Shown here: in pieces, positions 1 through 6,259 of the stretch | How the letters are laid out: each line of letters starts with the position of its first letter | Position numbering within the stretch: the stretch's first letter is position 1 | NCBI GenBank assembly: GCA_013153955.1 | Contig: JAADDM010000146.1 | Span: forward strand, 1 to 6,447 | Length of the DNA: 6,447 nucleotides | Reading direction: 5' to 3' | Source: Gammaproteobacteria bacterium | Lineage (GTDB): Bacteria > Pseudomonadota > Gammaproteobacteria > Thiomicrospirales > Thiomicrospiraceae | The notes under the pieces: generated by a model | Told to the model about the DNA's origin: nothing | The model's database searches: none | What the model saw: only the letters and a program-made list of their open reading frames with translations | Made by a program: the position numbers and the translations under genes

Positions 1-101
1 GGCGTGTTTGTCCAGCACCACGGCTGGCGAATGCACCTCTGATTTTTTGCCGCCACGGTCACCGAGGGGCGTAGCCCCGTCCGCTGAACGCGGGGTTGGG
101 C
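1..101 (-). repeat. attC: attC site of cassette 4, cut by the window edge
   Basis: Only the gene-proximal arm is inside the window. On the minus strand it starts with R'' GCCCAAC (101-95), a perfect RYYYAAC match, followed by an L'' box identical to that of the attC at 5464-5587. The remainder aligns with that site: a shared block around 46-90, and a shared GTCCA...ACGGC.GGCGA pattern at 10-30. By this alignment about 24 bases, including L' and R', lie left of position 1, giving a full site of about 125 bp. A small hairpin, CCAGC (12-16) with GCTGG (23-27), sits in the loop region. The 73-aa gene ends 45 nt before it. Confidence 0.82.
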
Positions 102-146
102 GAAGCCAGCGCTCCAAAGTCAAGATAGACTTTACCTTATAGATGG

Positions 147-368
147 TTAATAGCACCCACATATCAAAAACTTAATTATTGGGAAAACTGTCCCCAGCAC
201 CATTATTCCTGTAAAAATTAATAGTACCACGTTCTGCATTTTCATAGCTTTGTATTTGCGATACTCTAAAATTTCTTTCGCAGTTCTCCCCTGAGGCGTA
301 TCTGGCCCGTTAACAAAAATTTCAATCAACTCTTCATCATTTCTCTGCTTATAATCTAAGTATGGCAT
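147..368 (-). CDS. small single-pass membrane protein, second gene of cassette 4
   Basis: A 73-aa protein of no family I recognise. Residues 1-45 are charged and probably helical (NDEELIEIF, TAKEILEYRKYKAMKM). Residues 46-70 are a strongly hydrophobic segment ending in CGCY. Basic residues just before the hydrophobic stretch suggest that the N-terminal part stays in the cytoplasm. The start lies only 6 nt beyond the TAA of the 731-aa ATPase gene. Its Shine-Dalgarno, AAAGGGAG (385-378), lies at the end of that gene, so the two are very likely co-transcribed and translationally coupled. They also travel together between the same two attC sites. By analogy with other ATPase plus small-membrane-protein pairs it could anchor the ATPase or act as its membrane effector, but that is inference. 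Confidence 0.78.
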   Translation of the reverse strand: MPYLDYKQRNDEELIEIFVNGPDTPQGRTAKEILEYRKYKAMKMQNVVLLIFTGIMVLGTVFPIIKFLICGCY

Positions 369-374
369 TTTCCC

Positions 375-2570
375 TTACTCCCTTTCATCTATAAAAAGAG
401 ATTCTTCTAATAGTGGATTACAAGTAAGGTCTCCTCCTTTAATAAGTGCAGATAGATTTTCTTTAAACCAGCTAAGCATTGTATCTATTTCTTGTGTTAC
501 TGTAGAATTTGTAGGATTCCTAAAAAAGTTTCTTATACCAGTAAGCATGATTTCATATTGCAAAGCCCGTCTTTTCTTATTTATCTTTATACCAACTGGC
601 TCCCAATAGTCAGGCACTGGCACGCCAAAATCAGCCAGAAATTCCTCAAACCATTTTGGGCCTGGATACCACTTATTTCGGATAAGGGCAAGGAAACACA
701 AGTACATCTTTCCCAGAGTTAATAAGGGGACACGAATCAAACGCCATTTGGCCTCCTCAGTTGACCTCAATACTTGCTCCATCAAACGCACATTTTGGTT
801 ATCTTTATTCATCTGGCGGTAATGAAGAGCCCCCCAAAAATAACCAAAAGTATTTAAAATATACCTAAGCATTGCTTTTCCACGAGGTGAAAGAGAGATA
901 ATATAGTGCTCTTTGATCTGCGAAGGGGCAATAATCTTTACAGGTTGATCTGGGGACTGAATCTCTATCAAAGGCGGTATATCCTCGTTGATCCAAGATT
1001 GCGTATCGCACATAACCCTAAGAACGTCATCTTTTGGTATATCTATCTTTGCCACCACATTGAGTATCTCTTCCACAGTTGGCCGCGTGTGCTGACCGCC
1101 ATCCTTTTCTTTTAATGAAAAATTCCAAATACTCGACAACAACAAAAGAGGAAGTAAATCTCGAGCTAATTCACTATTAGCATCATCATCAATATTCCAT
1201 CTTGTATGCCATTTGTTAGCCACGCCTACTATATCGAGTAACCGCATATGCCTCAAATTATCAGGCATACTTCCCAACCATACAAAGTACATCGTCAACA
1301 CATCGCGTTCTCTTTCAAACCTTGTTTTTCCGCTTAGATAGTCAGAAAACTTACAAACATACTTCAAAAAGTCAGTATGTTCAGCTAACAAATAGCGTAT
1401 AGAATGGTTAGCGAGCTCAGTAATATGGATTTTTCTCCACGCATCCAAAATCACAAAAGACGTCTGCCGGATTTGTTCTTTTACCTCTTTGTCTATGTTA
1501 GTTTTCTCAAAAGAAAGTTCTATTCTGCGTTGTACAATTTGTTTCATTATTTCCCAGGACAGCTTAAGCGGAGGGACACTATGCGCCTCTCTAAGGGCAA
1601 TGTCTTGGAAGCCTTCCTGCAAATACAGGTAAACTTTCATAAACCGGGGCGGGGCTTGCTCTTCATCAAATTCATCAAGAATTAAGATGTTTTCAGATCT
1701 CACAGATACCACCACATTAGCAAAAGAGCTAATACTTCCAGCCAGTCTCTTCAACGAGGTTTGTATTCTTGCCTGTTGTTTATAAGATAAGCCGTCTACA
1801 TTATCTATCCATATACATTGACGCTTATATTTAAAAACATCATGAGCAGCATGTATCAGCAAGGAAGGCTTTAAACGGGGATGATTTACTATTTCTTTCC
1901 AAATATAATCGGCTAATTTATCATCGGTATCAAAATTCTCCTCCAACCATTCCAAAATAGTGGCTTCTTCTCTCGTTCGTTTGTATTGCCTATAACGCCG
2001 GTATAGAGGAAAAAGAACCCCTCCAAAATTGTATCCTGTAAGCCTCCCTAGTTTATTATAATTTTCCATAATGTACTCTATTAAGCGAAACAAAGGCTCT
2101 ATTACCTCCTCTTGTCTGTTAAGAGAATATGTAAATATTTCTTTTAAGTATCGCGATTTGATACCTTTTAACATCAAAGCACTAATTTCGCTTGGACTAA
2201 TCTGATCAAGCGACTGGGACTCAAAAAAATCTCCTCGGCGAGCATCAAAGATCATCACTAAGTTATGATCTTTTTCCATTTTCTCTTTAACCCGATAGGC
2301 TATTGATGTCTTGCCCGAACCTCGTTCGCCCACCACTAAAATCATTCTCGGCCACTTCTTTAAAGAATCGATAATCATATTTTCTTCGGGACGCTCGACG
2401 TATAGCTTTTCAAAAAACTCCGCATGTTCTATATGAGCAGGGCGCGGCAAGAACAACTTTTCCCTTGCAATATCCTCCTGATCAAGCGAGAAATCGCAAA
2501 CTGCCCTATGCAGATCTAAGAATTTTTGCATCTCTTGCACAAAATCAGGGTCCCACTTACAAAGTCTCAT
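375..2570 (-). CDS. large P-loop ATPase (AAA/STAND-like), first gene of cassette 4
   Basis: A 731-aa protein. A short N-terminal region is followed by a nucleoside-triphosphatase core: Walker A GERGSGKT (residues 81-88) after the strand MILVV, a Walker B-like strand CIWIDNVD (252-259, acidic D256), and a further strand VVVSVRSEN (286-294) resembling a sensor-1 region. About 160 mostly helical residues separate Walker A from Walker B, a long insertion for a compact AAA+ core. The helical C-terminal half includes LSPRGKAML (560-568), similar to the wing of a winged-helix domain. The start is supported by GGAGGT (2580-2575), 4 nt upstream. The gene begins 29 nt after the upstream attC and is followed at 6 nt by a small membrane-protein gene. 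ATP binding is well supported; the biological role is unknown. The architecture suits a regulated NTPase of a defence or signalling system. I cannot assign it to a named family such as KAP or NACHT. Confidence 0.85.
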   Translation of the reverse strand: MRLCKWDPDFVQEMQKFLDLHRAVCDFSLDQEDIAREKLFLPRPAHIEHAEFFEKLYVERPEENMIIDSLKKWPRMILVVGERGSGKTSIAYRVKEKMEKDHNLVMIFDARRGDFFESQSLDQISPSEISALMLKGIKSRYLKEIFTYSLNRQEEVIEPLFRLIEYIMENYNKLGRLTGYNFGGVLFPLYRRYRQYKRTREEATILEWLEENFDTDDKLADYIWKEIVNHPRLKPSLLIHAAHDVFKYKRQCIWIDNVDGLSYKQQARIQTSLKRLAGSISSFANVVVSVRSENILILDEFDEEQAPPRFMKVYLYLQEGFQDIALREAHSVPPLKLSWEIMKQIVQRRIELSFEKTNIDKEVKEQIRQTSFVILDAWRKIHITELANHSIRYLLAEHTDFLKYVCKFSDYLSGKTRFERERDVLTMYFVWLGSMPDNLRHMRLLDIVGVANKWHTRWNIDDDANSELARDLLPLLLLSSIWNFSLKEKDGGQHTRPTVEEILNVVAKIDIPKDDVLRVMCDTQSWINEDIPPLIEIQSPDQPVKIIAPSQIKEHYIISLSPRGKAMLRYILNTFGYFWGALHYRQMNKDNQNVRLMEQVLRSTEEAKWRLIRVPLLTLGKMYLCFLALIRNKWYPGPKWFEEFLADFGVPVPDYWEPVGIKINKKRRALQYEIMLTGIRNFFRNPTNSTVTQEIDTMLSWFKENLSALIKGGDLTCNPLLEESLFIDERE

Positions 2571-2599
2571 GATTACCTCCCAAATGAAAACAATTTATC

Positions 2600-2674
2600 G
2601 CCCAACGAGGGCGTGAGCGGCTTGCGTTGCCGAGCGCAGCGAGGCGAGCAAGTCCGCTCAACGCAGAGTTAGCC
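2600..2674 (-). repeat. attC: attC site of cassette 3 (Mrr cassette)
   Basis: A 75-bp GC-rich palindrome between the Mrr gene (stop 1 nt away) and the ATPase gene (start 29 nt away). On the minus strand: R'' GGCTAAC (2674-2668), L'' GCGTTGAGCGGAC, a central GC-rich hairpin, L' GCCGCTCACGC, then R' GTTGGGC (2606-2600). L'' has two bases, T and A, absent from the complement of L' and separated by six paired bases, as in the classic aadA1 attC. R'' and R' of this site do not complement each other exactly. R'' instead matches the start of its own cassette at 4293-4287. Confidence 0.9.
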
Positions 2675-2675
2675 A

Positions 2676-4265
2676 TTAAGGAAGTTTATAAATTTGCACG
2701 GTCCAAATGACCCCACCAATTTTGTTTGTAGTAATGGTAATAGCATATCCATGCGCATTTCTCCACCTAACAGCAGCTGGAGCCTCAACGTCTGGTGTTT
2801 CAATGTCCTTTATTCCCATTCGCTCTAATACTAGAGGCCATTGTTCCAATGAATAATTATCTTCTTTTAGACCTTCTATTATCTGAATCCCTCTTGCTAT
2901 ACCGTTGTTATCATATATTATCCATAAAACATATTTACCTACACGATACGTTCGTATTTCGCCACCACTAGGTATCTCATCTATTTCACCACTCCCAAAT
3001 GGCATTGTTTCAATGGCCTGACCTAACATACTTTCTACCTGAACAATATAACTGCCAATAATTTCTGTCACGTCCACAATACGAGATAGACTTTTCATAG
3101 GGATTTCAGTAGGGATAGAGTGAGAAGAAGTGGTGGACAAGGGAGGAACAGAAGTAACAATTTCTTTTGGTGTGGCGGTAGGAATTGTCTTTTGTTCAAT
3201 GGTTGGAACCAAAGTTGCGGTTGTAGTAAGCAGTTGCGTAGGCTGGGCAGAAGCAGCCATACTCACAGGTGTAAGTTCTGTAGAAACTGGAGCTGAAGCA
3301 GGTGCAATGCTCGGCCCTATAGCCAACCCCAAACCCCCACATAAAAAAGGCATAATTACAGCAATAAAAATTGCACTTATAACAACAGGGTTCTCTCTCA
3401 AATATATCAAGACATTTTGATGGAATCCCTTGGATTTATTTGGTTTGCCAGGAGCAGCATATGCAGATGTTTCTTTAACGCTTTCCATCCATTTCACAAG
3501 AGCGTTTCCATCAATCAAATGTATTGGCTTTCCAATCGCCCACTGTTGAGCTGGTAACGTAATTGTACTTGTCGTGACCAAATATGCTTCGTCGGCACGA
3601 TTATGAACCATGGCACCGTAAAGGTCTCGCACAACAGGTTGTCCAACAGGACGTGTATAACGTTTGCACTGAACAATCGCCACTTTTTCGTCTTTACGAA
3701 GAATTAGATCTACACCTTCATCACCAGAAAGAGCCGTCGTTCGAACCTCGTATCCCATTTTTTCAAATAAGGAGCCCACAAAACGTTCGAAAGAAACGGG
3801 ATCCAACCGTCTAATTTCCTCAATTTGTCTCACCCGATCAAAGTATTCAGCCTCCTGCGAACGCAGCCGGAGCCGCGATGAGCGTGACTGGTCTCGTCCT
3901 CCACCCATCATCCATCTAAGTAAGAGCGCAATTCCTCCTAATCCAATCACTGCAACCACCAATGTGACCTCTACCTGCGAGAACGCTTCACCTAAAGACC
4001 ACCAGCTCAAAAAAGAAACCAACAACATATAAGTGAAGGTAGCAACTGCCATAATAAGAGGAGAGGAGGAAGATAAACCTGGCAGATTGGACAAACGAAA
4101 GTGAGATTTAAACCAGTCCCTATATCCAGAATGTGTAAGCGCTAGCACAGCCCCTATGATACCAAGAGAAAGGCCATAAAATCCCAGACCAGCTATAATT
4201 GAGAAAAAGATAAGAGGATAGATAAAAAACCACAAAAGCACTGTCTTAATACAACCTTTCTTCAT
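2676..4265 (-). CDS. membrane-anchored Mrr-type restriction endonuclease with extracytoplasmic domain
   Basis: A 529-aa protein. Hydrophobic segments at about residues 8-27, 28-44, 69-88 and 97-119 form an N-terminal membrane domain. A basic stretch (RSSRLRLR, 128-135) suggests that what follows is cytoplasmic. Residues 152-262 are a clear Mrr_cat domain, a PD-(D/E)XK nuclease: FERFVGSLFEKMGY (E160), the catalytic acid in SGDEGVDLIL (D182 or D186), and QCK (Q199, K201), then RDLYGAM and a closing strand. A fifth segment (292-315) leads to a Thr/Ser/Pro-rich linker (320-390) and a roughly 135-residue C-terminal domain, probably outside the membrane. Mrr-family enzymes cut foreign or modified DNA. 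Tethering one at the membrane suggests action on incoming DNA. The open frame extends upstream through the attC, but ATG 4265 with GGAGG at 4279-4275 is the likely start. The stop lies 1 nt from the attC. Confidence 0.88.
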   Translation of the reverse strand: MKKGCIKTVLLWFFIYPLIFFSIIAGLGFYGLSLGIIGAVLALTHSGYRDWFKSHFRLSNLPGLSSSSPLIMAVATFTYMLLVSFLSWWSLGEAFSQVEVTLVVAVIGLGGIALLLRWMMGGGRDQSRSSRLRLRSQEAEYFDRVRQIEEIRRLDPVSFERFVGSLFEKMGYEVRTTALSGDEGVDLILRKDEKVAIVQCKRYTRPVGQPVVRDLYGAMVHNRADEAYLVTTSTITLPAQQWAIGKPIHLIDGNALVKWMESVKETSAYAAPGKPNKSKGFHQNVLIYLRENPVVISAIFIAVIMPFLCGGLGLAIGPSIAPASAPVSTELTPVSMAASAQPTQLLTTTATLVPTIEQKTIPTATPKEIVTSVPPLSTTSSHSIPTEIPMKSLSRIVDVTEIIGSYIVQVESMLGQAIETMPFGSGEIDEIPSGGEIRTYRVGKYVLWIIYDNNGIARGIQIIEGLKEDNYSLEQWPLVLERMGIKDIETPDVEAPAAVRWRNAHGYAITITTNKIGGVIWTVQIYKLP

Positions 4266-4274
4266 AAAGACACG

Positions 4275-4279
4275 CCTCC
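4275..4279 (-). promoter_or_regulatory. ribosome binding site that fixes the Mrr gene start
   Basis: On the minus strand GGAGG lies 9 nt before ATG 4265. It is the only good Shine-Dalgarno between the attC and the coding region. Starts further upstream in the same frame would translate the attC palindrome, so they are unlikely. Confidence 0.75.
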
Positions 4280-4286
4280 AAACTAT

Positions 4287-4370
4287 GGCTAACAATAGCG
4301 TCAGCGGCTGGCAAGCCGAGCGAGCGCAGCGAGCGAAGGCGAAGCCAGTCCGCTGCACGCGGGGTTGGGT
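4287..4370 (-). repeat. attC: attC site of cassette 2 (HEPN-like cassette)
   Basis: An 84-bp GC-rich palindrome located 6 nt after the stop of the 350-aa gene. On the minus strand: R'' ACCCAAC (4370-4364, perfect RYYYAAC), L'' CGTGCAGCGGACTGGC, a long central stem with repeated CGCTCG units, L' GCCAGCCGCTGACG, then R' GTTAGCC (4293-4287; one mismatch to GTTRRRY). Comparing L'' with the complement of L' leaves exactly two extra bases, G and A, six nucleotides apart. This is the clearest display of extrahelical bases in the window and orients the site with the minus-strand genes. Confidence 0.92.
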
Positions 4371-5469
4371 TGTGCTTCAATATAATTCATCTACAGCAAG
4401 AAATAGCACATTAAACAAGCTCTGCTGAATTTGGTCGAATCGCTGCCGAACAACTAACACCGACGCAATATTGTGTGCACCATAATTTCGTAAACCATAC
4501 GACAACGCTACATCACTAGCCAACCCTGTCAATGGGGCCCCATCTGAAAACCTAAACACGCCATCCAAAATATCTCCGACGATGCTCAGATTAGGATCGG
4601 TATTGAAAGATTGATTAATTTCTTGGAGTTTTTGTGGATTTAGTCCTAAGTTCGCTTGGCCTGACAAAAATAGTGCATGCTCGCGAAAATACCTTTGGTT
4701 CGGATTATGGACTTTTATTGCTGCGTCAACAACTAATAGGACATCAAAAAGCATATTACTTTCAATCTGGCTTGTAAAAATGCTCTGTTTTGCATAACCA
4801 GGAACTCTCCCAAAAAGAAAAAGCCTACCGAGAGAATAGGCAAACAGAAAAATGGTGTCTAAATTCGACGAACTGACAAGAAAGCGGTTCCTAAAGTCTT
4901 CTATTGATAAAGTCTTTGCGTATGATTGGCGATAAACCTGCAGAAACTGCTCTAGAAATCGGGCTTGGTATTCTGGCCAAATTCTAAACGCTTGGTCAAT
5001 TTTCGTAAAATCAAAGGTTGCAAAAGCAAATGCAGGAGTATTTGGACGCTCATTATTGTGTGTTCGAATATCTTCCTGAAGAGCTTGGTGCATAAGGAGA
5101 TAACCCATATCAAGTTCGCCTCTGCTAATAGAGGCCATCCCCCAAAAGTAGTAGGGAGTTCCTTTGTGAATAAATCTGCCTGGGTTTTTTGCTTCCCATT
5201 CTAAAGCAGGGCGCAAAATCCTACTCCAGTACATTTCCGCCTTATGCCATAATTCCCGTTGAAAAAATCTGTTAATAAGCCAAGCTAAGTTGTTGTAGTA
5301 GCGGTCATGTAATGCGGGATCGCCATTGGATCTGTCAAAGAATTCCAGCGACAACCTATCGAATTCTTCACTTACGAAAGGCTCGTTCTCTGAAAGATTG
5401 AATTGTACCCCAGCAATTTCAAATTGCATTATACCCTTCCGGTATATCGAACAAAGAGATGCAACCCAA
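4293..5469 (-). mobile_element. gene cassette 2 (HEPN-like protein), 1177 bp
   Basis: Bounded by the G^TT points of the attC sites at 5464-5587 and 4287-4370. It opens with TTGGGTTG and ends in R'' preceded by matching bases, CAACCCAA (4372-4365), an exact eight-base complement. Confidence 0.82.
4377..5429 (-). CDS. helical protein with C-terminal HEPN-like R-x4-H motif
   Basis: A 350-aa soluble protein, predicted mostly helical, without signal peptide or clear membrane segment. Residues 91-120 (YYFWGMASISRGELDMGYLLMHQAL) resemble a TPR-type helical pair, and the neighbouring regions could hold more degenerate repeats. Near the C-terminus is LRNYGAHN (313-320), that is R314-N-Y-G-A-H319. This fits the R-x4-6-H signature of HEPN ribonucleases of toxin-antitoxin, abortive-infection and CRISPR-associated proteins, where R and H are the catalytic pair. 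Helices on both sides (DVALSYGL before; ASVLVVRQRFDQIQQSLFNVLFLAVDEL after) fit the HEPN four-helix arrangement. The start is supported by GGAAGGG (5440-5434), 4 nt upstream. It lies alone between two attC sites, with no cognate antitoxin in its cassette. The coding call is firm; the HEPN assignment is moderate and RNase activity is inference. Confidence 0.85.
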   Translation of the reverse strand: MQFEIAGVQFNLSENEPFVSEEFDRLSLEFFDRSNGDPALHDRYYNNLAWLINRFFQRELWHKAEMYWSRILRPALEWEAKNPGRFIHKGTPYYFWGMASISRGELDMGYLLMHQALQEDIRTHNNERPNTPAFAFATFDFTKIDQAFRIWPEYQARFLEQFLQVYRQSYAKTLSIEDFRNRFLVSSSNLDTIFLFAYSLGRLFLFGRVPGYAKQSIFTSQIESNMLFDVLLVVDAAIKVHNPNQRYFREHALFLSGQANLGLNPQKLQEINQSFNTDPNLSIVGDILDGVFRFSDGAPLTGLASDVALSYGLRNYGAHNIASVLVVRQRFDQIQQSLFNVLFLAVDELY

Positions 5470-5587
5470 CGAGCGCGTCAGCGGCGCGGCGGTGCCGTCC
5501 AAGGAGACGGCGGGCGAGAGTTACTTTGCCTTTTGCGGCCACGGTTGGCGCGCGGCGCAGCCGCGTCCGCTGAACGCCGGGTTGGGC
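5464..5587 (-). repeat. attC: attC site of cassette 1, long form
   Basis: A 124-bp GC-rich palindrome located 5 nt after the stop of the 217-aa gene. On the minus strand: R'' GCCCAAC (5587-5581), L'' GCGTTCAGCGGACGCGGC, a long variable central region, L' GCCGCGCCGCTGACGC, then R' GTTGGGT (5470-5464). Both end boxes match the RYYYAAC/GTTRRRY consensus perfectly. L'' carries the same two extra bases (T and A, six apart) relative to L'. The central region holds its own hairpin, GCCGTC with GACGGC (5494-5511). The right portion is homologous to the partial site at 1-101. Confidence 0.92.
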
Positions 5588-5592
5588 ATGGT

Positions 5593-6246
5593 TTAACCAT
5601 TTTCAGCAGATTCAGCAGAATCACTTATGAGTTCCGACCAAAATTCTGGATACTTCTCTTTCACACTTTTTCTAAAATCCTTAATGGCTTCCTTTGCATA
5701 TACAATCCGTGCCCATAATTCGTCTCCCTCATCCGAGGGGAAAAAAGAAAAGGCTCTTATCTCTTCGGCCTGTGAAAGTGCATGCATTCTATTTACTTCA
5801 AAAAAATCATTCAAGGCATTAAGATCTGCGATCACAATATCCAGAGCCATTAACGTTTCTGTATCTGTGTGCAGGTTAGTTAAAACTCTGTGCAATGATG
5901 TTATCACGTCCACTTGCGACAATCTTTGATAGATTAGTCTCTTTTTATCATGCCGGATTTGATCCAGGAATTTTATTTGCTCCTCTGCGTTCGCCACTTG
6001 TACCATGACTCGCTCCAACACAGCATAAATTTGCTCTTGCTGTTTACGCCCTTGTCGCTTTTCCATTTCTCGATTTACCCACAATGCTATCGGCACGCCT
6101 AATCCCACACCAACAACCGTAGCGAAAAGATTTCCCATTGCCGCGTCACGAAAAGCGATATCGGGGAAACGTCTAATAAAATACGCAATTGACCAACAAG
6201 CAATGATTATGCTAACACCAAGAAGGAATTTCTGCTCATTAGTCAT
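5593..6246 (-). CDS. two-pass membrane protein with helical cytoplasmic tail
   Basis: A 217-aa protein of no family I can name. Two hydrophobic segments at about residues 7-24 and 37-57 are joined by a short loop with RRFPD. A highly charged, probably coiled-coil stretch follows (NREMEKRQGRKQQEQIYAVLERV, 58-80), then a helical domain to residue ~200 and an acidic tail. The second segment followed by a basic NREMEKRQ stretch suggests that the large C-terminal part is cytoplasmic. The open frame continues upstream through the attC to 6405, but that stretch would be translated palindrome. ATG 6246 follows GGAG at 6254-6251 and gives a membrane segment near the N-terminus, so I chose it. The gene sits alone in its cassette, 13 nt from the upstream attC and 5 nt from its own. 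Function unknown; a membrane-associated effector or sensor is possible but unsupported. Confidence 0.8.
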   Translation of the reverse strand: MTNEQKFLLGVSIIIACWSIAYFIRRFPDIAFRDAAMGNLFATVVGVGLGVPIALWVNREMEKRQGRKQQEQIYAVLERVMVQVANAEEQIKFLDQIRHDKKRLIYQRLSQVDVITSLHRVLTNLHTDTETLMALDIVIADLNALNDFFEVNRMHALSQAEEIRAFSFFPSDEGDELWARIVYAKEAIKDFRKSVKEKYPEFWSELISDSAESAENG

Positions 6247-6250
6247 AGCT

Positions 6251-6254
6251 CTCC
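6251..6254 (-). promoter_or_regulatory. ribosome binding site that fixes the 217-aa gene start
   Basis: GGAG on the minus strand, 4 nt before ATG 6246, within the 13 nt that separate attC from gene. It favours the internal start over the attC-spanning extension. Confidence 0.6.
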
Positions 6255-6259
6255 ATCCT

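Larger units (their letters stand above)
2..2605 (-). mobile_element. gene cassette 4 (P-loop ATPase + small membrane protein), left end outside window
   Basis: The cassette begins at the TT of R' in the attC at 2600-2674 (position 2605, minus strand) and continues past the left edge, where the rest of its own attC lies. At more than 2.6 kb and two genes it is unusually large; most cassettes carry one gene of well under 1.5 kb. Its first bases TTGGGCGA complement its R'' region TCGCCCAA at 103-96, so the two ends belong together. Confidence 0.75.
2606..4292 (-). mobile_element. gene cassette 3 (membrane Mrr nuclease), 1687 bp
   Basis: Bounded by the G^TT points of two attC sites. It opens with TTAGCCA (4292-4286) and its own R'' reads TGGCTAA (2675-2669), an exact complement. 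Both boxes deviate from the consensus in the same way, so the match is not explained by consensus alone. Confidence 0.82.

Noticed and set aside
4266..4358. N-terminal extension of the Mrr protein to ATG 4358
   Set aside because: It also reads through an attC. ATG 4265 has GGAGG upstream and a natural membrane-protein N-terminus.
492..5929. Plus-strand open frames of 69-130 codons scattered across the window
   Set aside because: They lie antisense to well-supported genes or across attC sites, show no recognisable domains, and mostly lack ribosome binding sites.
6239..6256. Five-codon reading frame (MESYD) overlapping the start of the 217-aa gene
   Set aside because: It could be a leader for translational coupling, but a five-codon frame is expected by chance and has no good ribosome binding site of its own.
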